Below are positions 58,983 through 64,000 of a DNA stretch of 64,000 nucleotides, one piece after another. The stretch lies in assembly GCA_041906145.1 (NCBI GenBank), contig JAYRJU010000006.1, positions 127,397 to 191,396 on the forward strand. Reading direction: 5' to 3'. How positions within the stretch are numbered: the first letter of the stretch is position 1; the number at the start of each line of letters is the position of its first letter. The translations under genes were made by a program, and so were the position numbers. Under the pieces are notes generated by a model. The model was not told the origin of the DNA, searched no databases, and saw nothing but the letters and a program-made list of their open reading frames with translations. The stretch comes from SHVO01 sp041906145. Lineage in GTDB: Bacteria; Pseudomonadota; Alphaproteobacteria; Rhodospirillales; Rhodospirillaceae.

Positions 58983-61375
58983 GCCGCGCTCCTGCCTTCG
59001 ATGAATTGCGTGAGCCAGGCATCGGGCGAGTTGCCGACTTGGGCGCGGAGGGCGTCGAGACGGCGCACGGCGCGCTCGGTGCCGGCCAGTACGGCGAGTT
59101 CGCCTTTGAAGCCCGAGAGATCCAGCTTGGCGACGACGCTGTGGTCGCCGCGCTTGACCAGGAAGCAGCGCGAGGTGTCCGGCAGACTGCGCACGAGATC
59201 GAATTCGTGCTCGGTGAGGCCGAAGCCGTCGACATAGTCCCGGGGCTTGGCGCGCGCGTTCGGGAAAAAGATCTGGGTCGCGGCCTGCTCGATGATGGCC
59301 GAAGCGATACGGCTATCAAGCGCGTCGGAGGCGCTTTGCGTGCAGAAGCCGACGACGCCGTTGCGCTTGCGGATGGTTTTTTCCCAATCCTTGATACGGC
59401 GCACGAACACGGGATCGTCGAGCGCTTTCCACCCCTCATCCACGACGATGATGGCCGGGTTCCCGTCCAGGCGCTGCTCGACCCGGTGGAACAGATACAT
59501 CATGGCCGGCGTGCGCACGATCGGGCTGTCGAGAAGGCGCGTCATGTCGAAGCCGAGGATTCGCGCGTCGACGTCCAGATGGTCTGTGTTGTTGTCGAAC
59601 AGCCAGGCGTGATCGCCGCCGTCGCACCAGGCGGCGAGCCGCGCGGAGAGATCCCCGCTCGTGGGCCGGCGCGCGCCGCGGAACAGCTCGCGCAGATACC
59701 GCAGGCGGCGATGCGCCGGCGGCTGGGCGTAGTTGGCGTCGACCGCATCGACGATCATCGTGCGGTCTTCGGCGTCGAGTTGCCCGCCTTCGGCCGTCAA
59801 GAGCTGCGCGATCCAATCCGTGAGGAAGGCGCGGTTCTGCGGATTGTCCGGCAGCGCGAGGGGGTTGAACCCGGTGGGCTCGCCCGGCGAAAGCACGTCA
59901 TAGCGCCCGCGGACGGCGCGGATGAACGGTTCGGCGCCGCGGTCCTTGTCGAAGTAGACGATGCGCGGCTTGAGGCGCTCGGCCTGGGCCAGGAGGAACG
60001 TGAGCAGCACCGTTTTCCCCGAGCCCGACGGCCCAATCACGGTGAAATTGCCCAAGTCGGCATTGTGGAAATTAAAGTGATAAGGCCCGAAGGCCGTGGT
60101 CTCGAGCACCGCGATCGCGGGACCCCAGTGATTGTCTTTTTCCTGGCCGGTGGGGTGGTTATGAAAACTGGCGAGGCTCGCGAAATTGCTGGCCGAGATC
60201 AAAGCCGAACGCGCGATGTATTTGGCGTTTCCGGGGAACTGGGCCCAGAAGCCCGGCTCGAGGTTCACTTCCTCGCGCACGGCAATGGCGCCGACTTCGG
60301 CGAGCGCGCCCTGCACGTCGGCGACATTGGCGTCGAGTTGATCGAGGCTGCCGGCGCGGGCGAGGATCGTAAGATGGTGTTCGCCGTAGGCCTGACGTCC
60401 GGCGCCGACGTCGTCGCGGGCCTGCGCCAGCTCATTGCGAAGTGAATAAGCGTCATCGTCCGCGGCGCGCAGCCGGCGCATGGCGAGCCCCATGCGGTCG
60501 AGGGCCGCCTGTCGATCGACAAAGGCAAAACTTTCCGTGAGCACGAGTTCCATGGGCAGGCGCAAAACGCCGTCCAACAGACCCGGCGCGGTCCGCGCCG
60601 GATAGTCCTTGAGCGAGACGACGGCGCCGAAGGTGGACGTATTCGCGCCCTTCATCTCGATCGCGTCCATCCCGAAGCTCAGCCGGTGCGTCGCGATCGC
60701 TTCGCTGAGGTCGCCGGTGGGGGCCAGCGCCGGGCGAAGTTCGCCGTTCAGCAGAAGGCCCAGAAACTCCGCGGGCTCCGAGCGCAGCGCGCCGCCGGGG
60801 CCGTCGTACAATGTCAGCGCGCGCGCGCCGTACGGATTCAAAGCCGCGACGAAGGCGTCGCGGATCGCGTAGAGATGGCGGACGTCACGGTCGAGATCGG
60901 CCTGGCGCAGGCGCGAGCCCTTTACCAGCTTCTGGATGAAGCCGGCGCCGCCCTGCAGCGGGCGCAGGACGAGCGTGAGGAAGATATCGTTCACATAGAG
61001 ATTGCGGGCGGCGAGTTGCTCGCGCCACTGAGAATCGATCCGCGCGCAGAAGGACTCCTCCGGCGCGGGCGGAAAGGCGGGCGTCACGCGCCGGCGCACG
61101 ACGTGGTGATAAATGCCGAGCCGCGCGCTTGCCGCACCCCGCAGCACCGTCTCGCGGATCGCCTTGCGATAATTCAATTCCTCATCGGGTGTGGTTTCGA
61201 AGGGGAAGCCCGCGAGGTGCAAGGTCTGGACCAGGTAGCCGTCGCGCGTGCGCAAGGTTGCCACGTCGACATGCCCCACATACGGAAGGCGGCTGCCGAC
61301 CGACACCTCCCTTGAAGCCAGCACGCTGGCCGCGCCGGTGGTGAATATTTTCCCGCTGGATAATTTCCCGCTCAT
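58979..61375 (-). CDS. virB4: VirB4/TrbE ATPase of a type IV secretion system
   Basis: This encodes 798 residues from ATG 61375, which overlaps the virB3 stop (ATGA); 24 residues of upstream frame are rejected. The N-terminal CagE/TrbE/VirB domain spans about 150-380. Walker A is GPSGSGKTVLLTFL, near residue 440. The Walker B-like strand is PAIIVVDEGWKALDDPVFV, and the sensor RKRNGVVGFCTQSASDALD follows. All are conserved VirB4 motifs. It is an inner-membrane-associated ATPase that assembles the pilus and energises transfer. No VirD4 coupling protein lies in the window. Confidence 0.93.
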   Translation of the reverse strand: MSGKLSSGKIFTTGAASVLASREVSVGSRLPYVGHVDVATLRTRDGYLVQTLHLAGFPFETTPDEELNYRKAIRETVLRGAASARLGIYHHVVRRRVTPAFPPAPEESFCARIDSQWREQLAARNLYVNDIFLTLVLRPLQGGAGFIQKLVKGSRLRQADLDRDVRHLYAIRDAFVAALNPYGARALTLYDGPGGALRSEPAEFLGLLLNGELRPALAPTGDLSEAIATHRLSFGMDAIEMKGANTSTFGAVVSLKDYPARTAPGLLDGVLRLPMELVLTESFAFVDRQAALDRMGLAMRRLRAADDDAYSLRNELAQARDDVGAGRQAYGEHHLTILARAGSLDQLDANVADVQGALAEVGAIAVREEVNLEPGFWAQFPGNAKYIARSALISASNFASLASFHNHPTGQEKDNHWGPAIAVLETTAFGPYHFNFHNADLGNFTVIGPSGSGKTVLLTFLLAQAERLKPRIVYFDKDRGAEPFIRAVRGRYDVLSPGEPTGFNPLALPDNPQNRAFLTDWIAQLLTAEGGQLDAEDRTMIVDAVDANYAQPPAHRRLRYLRELFRGARRPTSGDLSARLAAWCDGGDHAWLFDNNTDHLDVDARILGFDMTRLLDSPIVRTPAMMYLFHRVEQRLDGNPAIIVVDEGWKALDDPVFVRRIKDWEKTIRKRNGVVGFCTQSASDALDSRIASAIIEQAATQIFFPNARAKPRDYVDGFGLTEHEFDLVRSLPDTSRCFLVKRGDHSVVAKLDLSGFKGELAVLAGTERAVRRLDALRAQVGNSPDAWLTQFIEGRSAA

Positions 61376-61656
61376 GGCCTGTAAGAGTTTCCGCCCCAAA
61401 ATCCGAAGTTGCGCACCCGCGGACAGGTGCGCAGTTTGGTGATCCAAAGATCGAAGAAACGCGGTTCGCGCAGACAGCCGACGTAACCGACGCCGTGCAG
61501 AAGGGCGGCGATCAGCAACGCCCAGAACGAACCCGTGATCAAGAACGCCTCGACGGTGACGATCAGATTAAATACGGCGAAGGCATAGGTTACCCCGCCG
61601 ATCATCTGGGGCCGTGTCAGTGCCGCAAATACCGGGTCTGCAGCGAGGCGGCTCAT
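61372..61656 (-). CDS. virB3: VirB3/TrbD inner-membrane component
   Basis: This encodes 94 residues. Two adjacent membrane segments lie at about 22-60 (GGVTYAFAVFNLIVTVEAFL and SFWALLIAALLHGVGYVGC). The DPVFAALTRPQMIGG start and the DLWITKLRTCPR end match the VirB3 family, the latter being the conserved cytoplasmic element. VirB3 forms a complex with VirB4 in the inner membrane. It starts three bases after virB2 ends and overlaps virB4 by four bases. Confidence 0.9.
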   Translation of the reverse strand: MSRLAADPVFAALTRPQMIGGVTYAFAVFNLIVTVEAFLITGSFWALLIAALLHGVGYVGCLREPRFFDLWITKLRTCPRVRNFGFWGGNSYRP

Positions 61657-61659
61657 GAC

Positions 61660-61974
61660 CTAGTGCAGTCCCTGCGCGAGCTGCCTAATCCCGGCTACGA
61701 TGGACACGGCGCCAAAGATGATGAACGCGCCGACAACAACCATCAGGCCACGGCGCCACTCCAGGCGGCCGGTCAGCATCATGTAGCCGACGACCGCGAC
61801 CGCGATGACCGCAGCCGTGGTGGCGAGATTGCCGAGGAGCGTGCCCTGAACCCACTGCAGCGCGGCCAGGAGCGGCGACGAGCCTTGAGGGTCGGCGCCG
61901 GCGACTTGCGCGAGGGCGGGCCGCGCCAACGCGGCGAAGAACGGCGCCAGGAGCGGTAAGCGTATCCGTCTCAT
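61660..61974 (-). CDS. virB2: VirB2/TrbC pilin
   Basis: This encodes 104 residues from ATG 61974; a longer upstream frame lacks coding character. Signal peptide is about 1-23 (ARPALAQ). Two hydrophobic helices lie at about 50-68 (ATTAAVIAVAVVGYMMLTG) and 75-95 (GLMVVVGAFIIFGAVSIVAG), split by a basic GRLEWRR loop facing the cytoplasm, exactly the VirB2 pilin plan. It is the first gene of the operon, so the promoter must lie in the 573 bases upstream. Confidence 0.92.
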   Translation of the reverse strand: MRRIRLPLLAPFFAALARPALAQVAGADPQGSSPLLAALQWVQGTLLGNLATTAAVIAVAVVGYMMLTGRLEWRRGLMVVVGAFIIFGAVSIVAGIRQLAQGLH

Positions 61975-62547
61975 TGTGTAGTGCCCCGAGAAGGAGTTTA
62001 TGTTTGCGGGCGCCCGCCGATGAGCGGCGCACACGGTGTGCTTCGCAATCGAAAAGGCGCCTTCACGCGCAGGCAAACTGCCAGGAATGGCCGAAGTTTG
62101 CCGGTGAACATTTCATGACAAAAAAAATCGCATGCTGTGACAACAAGACGTTTCACAGATGCTTGGCGGCCAAAGTTCCGGTGGCGAATGCCACTATGAC
62201 CGAACGGCTAGGGCGGCAATTTATCCCGCAGCGGCGCGGCCTTCCGCATTTTTTGCAGCCTCGGCTTCGCCGCTTTCACCGGCGCGCCGCGGCCGCTTCG
62301 CCGAGACCTTTTTCACGCGGCCGGCCGATGATGTTCATTAAAGTATCATAAAACCGCCGTTGCGGCGGAAATCGCGGAAGAGCCGCCCCTTCCCCGCGCG
62401 GTCGACGCTGAAAAATACCCGGCCCCATGACGCGCGCATTCTGTACGACGCGCGCGTTTTGTACGACGCGCGCGTTGGCTTCGCTCACAATTGAATGTTG
62501 CGTGACGCGTTTGACGGTTCCGCCGCGGCGGCGCTCCTCGCCGGCAG
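61975..62547. other. 573-base region upstream of the virB operon
   Basis: It contains the leftward promoter of the virB operon; no canonical boxes are obvious. An A/T-rich stretch at 62108-62160 is the best candidate area. A minus-strand frame 62221-62316 (31 residues from GTG, basic and Glu/Ala-rich) is conceivable but unsupported. A tandem repeat lies at 62427-62480 (listed separately). Confidence 0.35.
62427..62480. repeat. 18-base tandem repeat, three copies
   Basis: ATGACGCGCGCATTCTGT, ACGACGCGCGCGTTTTGT and ACGACGCGCGCGTTGGCT run end to end, each 18 bases, with 13-15 shared positions between neighbours. It lies between the virB operon and the leftward response-regulator gene and encodes nothing convincing. 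Confidence 0.7.
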
Positions 62548-62925
62548 CTACGCCGCGACCGCCGGGTTCAGCAAGTCCTTCAAAGCGGCGTCGACCTGCT
62601 CGGGCGCATAGGGTTTGCGGATGCAGCCCGCGCCGTCGACGAATTTCTCGCGCACACTGCGGATCAGTTGATGGCCGGTGGTATAGAGGATGCGCAGGCC
62701 CGGGCGCAGGCGCGCCGCCTCGCTGGCCACATCGCAGCCGCCATGGACGTGTTCCTTTAGATAGATGTCGGTGAACAGCACATCGATGTGCTGCGGCGAG
62801 CGCAGGATCGCGAGCGCGCCCTCCACGTCACCCGCCGTCAGCGTCTCATACCCGAACTCGTTGAGCGAGAACTCGGTAAGACCCCGCATTGCGACGTCGT
62901 CCTCAACTATCAAGATCACAGTCAT
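62548..62925 (-). CDS. Single-domain response regulator
   Basis: This encodes 125 residues from ATG 62925, with GGAGAG five bases upstream. The receiver fold is complete: acidic pair E8-D9/D10 (ILIVEDDVAM), phosphoacceptor D53 (LFTDIYL), T83 (LYTTGH) and K104 in IRKPYAPEQ. No output domain is present, so it probably relays phosphate to another protein or acts by binding. The closest type is the CheY-like regulator family numerous in alphaproteobacteria. No kinase gene is adjacent; the 435-base gap to the MotE-like gene holds only the small frame described next. Confidence 0.85.
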   Translation of the reverse strand: MTVILIVEDDVAMRGLTEFSLNEFGYETLTAGDVEGALAILRSPQHIDVLFTDIYLKEHVHGGCDVASEAARLRPGLRILYTTGHQLIRSVREKFVDGAGCIRKPYAPEQVDAALKDLLNPAVAA

Positions 62926-63085
62926 GAAAGTCTCTCCGCTGTTGAGCGCCTTCGAACCCATCAACGCCGGCGCGTCTTTACGAAAAAGCGGCAGGAATGC
63001 GGCAAGCCCTTTATTTCAAACATTTTTTCGCGGCGCACGCATCTTTTTTCCACAGCCCGCGTTCAGCAGGTGATCCCGCGTGCGT

Positions 63086-63199
63086 ATGTTTGATGGTGAA
63101 GCCGTGTTCGAAACTTTGATCCAAGCCGCCGCCATATTTAGCGTCTGCCTCAGCCTGTTTGTCTGCTCCGCCTACCTGCCGCCGTCGATCCGTATCTGA
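63086..63199 (+). CDS. Possible tiny membrane protein (37 residues)
   Basis: From ATG 63086 (or GTG 63080) the frame gives 37 residues with one hydrophobic segment, FETLIQAAAIFSVCLSLFVC, and ends SAYLPPSIRI. Codon choice looks chromosomal, but no ribosome-binding site is convincing. The rest of the 62926-63360 gap has nothing I can support. Confidence 0.3.
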   Translation: MFDGEAVFETLIQAAAIFSVCLSLFVCSAYLPPSIRI

Positions 63200-63360
63200 C
63201 AGGCGGCTTCGCGCACGCCGCCGTTGCGCTCACTTAAACGAGTGCAAGGCGCAGTAAGTTCCCGCGCGCAGGGCAAAGTCCGGCTGAAACGCGGGGGCCT
63301 TCGGCCGCACGTCCAGGAACACCCCTACAAAGGAGCGGAAAGGAAAAGCCGTAGGCCGTT

Positions 63361-64000
63361 TTAACGCGGCTGCGGCTTCGCGGCGGCGCCGCCGGCCCGT
63401 GCGGACACCGGGGTCGGCGCCGGTTGATCCGCGGCGCTGAGCTGTTTGCGGGCCGTGAGTTCTTCGGTCAGTGCGACCGCGCGGCGGGAGTCCATGGCCG
63501 CGAGGATCGGAGCGACCTTGGCGTCTTTCATCTTCTGCACGACGCCGACCAGGATCGGCATTTCGAGCGTATCGAAGATGCGCGCCGCATCCTTCGGCTT
63601 CATGACGCTGTAGACGCGCACGAGCTGGTCGATCTCTTCCTGCTTCTGGGCGTCGTACTGCTTGAGCAAACCTTGGATGTTCTTCTCGAGATCCTGAAGC
63701 TGAGCGATCTTGCCTTCGATGCGCGCTTCGGCGGCTTTCAGGAGACCATCTTTCGCTTCGACTTCGCGCTCGCGGCGCTCGATGACTTCACGGCGCTCGG
63801 CCAGACGTTGCAAGGTATCGATTTCGGATTTGGTCAGGTTCGCCGGATCGAAATTAAGCATCGACGGCGGGCCGCCTTCGGCAGGCGCGGCGCCTTCGGC
63901 CGGCGCGGCTGCATCGGCGGGGGCCGCGGCGGGCGCGGCTCCGGCGGCGGGCGCCGCAGCGGCCGGCGCCGGCGGAGCGGCGGGCTTCGCGGCGTTATTC
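63361..64000 (-). CDS. MotE-like flagellar protein, 5'-incomplete
   Basis: The frame is open from the window edge; the internal ATG 63861 is not the start. The visible 213 residues begin with an alanine/proline-rich linker (AAAPAAGAAPAAAPADAAAP). A long coiled coil follows (TKSEIDTLQRLAERREVIE, and LQDLEKNIQGLLKQYDAQKQ), then an MgtE_N-like domain (VYSVMKPKDAARIFDTLEMP, with VVQKMKDAKVAPILAAMD). This is the architecture of MotE, the periplasmic chaperone of MotC in rhizobia and related flagellar proteins. The N-terminal membrane helix is expected beyond 64000. Neighbouring flagellar genes probably follow outside the window. Confidence 0.8.
   Translation of the reverse strand, partial: NNAAKPAAPPAPAAAAPAAGAAPAAAPADAAAPAEGAAPAEGGPPSMLNFDPANLTKSEIDTLQRLAERREVIERREREVEAKDGLLKAAEARIEGKIAQLQDLEKNIQGLLKQYDAQKQEEIDQLVRVYSVMKPKDAARIFDTLEMPILVGVVQKMKDAKVAPILAAMDSRRAVALTEELTARKQLSAADQPAPTPVSARAGGAAAKPQPR

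Noticed and set aside
62427..62480. Short proteins built on the tandem repeat (both strands)
   Set aside because: They consist of the repeated TTRAFC or NARVVQ peptide and have no independent coding evidence.

Overview
This 64 kb window comes from a GC-rich chromosome, most likely an alphaproteobacterium. The support is the dsbB-coq7 pair, the many TonB-dependent receptors run by FecI/FecR-type regulators, a MotE-like flagellar protein, a compact VirB operon and typical alphaproteobacterial REP palindromes. Genus cannot be fixed from sequence alone; a Caulobacterales/Micropepsales-like organism is a guess.

Layout. 0-6.4 kb: housekeeping and metabolic genes (aminotransferase tail, methyltransferase, GNAT, LysE exporter, 2OG-Fe(II) oxygenase, cupin, tRNA-Leu(CAA), dsbB, coq7, SDR), closed by a strong bidirectional terminator. 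6.4-14.2 kb: two paralogous TonB-dependent receptors flanking an ECF sigma/FecR pair. 15-22.5 kb: secreted amidase, FAD-dependent protein, YbaK-type deacylase, cytochrome P450, GIY-YIG protein and a SPINDLY-type O-GlcNAc transferase. 22.5-27.2 kb: an iron locus (PepSY reductase-like protein, siderophore receptor, divergent tonB) with two Fur-like boxes between the divergent genes. 27-31 kb: receiver protein and surface-polysaccharide genes. 31-35 kb: a second sigma/FecR/receptor cassette. 35-40 kb: a three-gene operon of two MotB-like membrane proteins and a 1114-residue TPR protein.

40-50 kb is the accessory region. It holds a DUF3987 protein under an unusual repeated operator and a lower-GC defence island. 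The island has a full-length SNF2-like helicase, a DUF4391 gene split into two pieces on opposite strands, and a type III-like DNA methyltransferase lacking its C-terminus. The pieces fit together only if about 1.6 kb (roughly 42150-43753) was inverted inside an ancestral helicase-DUF4391-mod operon, with further loss of sequence. This is the most interesting structure in the window. Next to it lie poorly known genes, a frameshifted gene, a decayed gene fragment and four REP-like palindromes.

50-54.7 kb: a TonB-dependent receptor paired with a large lipoprotein. 55-62 kb: a tightly coupled type IV secretion operon (virB2-B3-B4-B6-B9-B10-B11) with no virB8, virB5 or virD4 here. 62.5-64 kb: a single-domain response regulator, a possible tiny membrane protein and the 5'-incomplete MotE-like protein at the edge.
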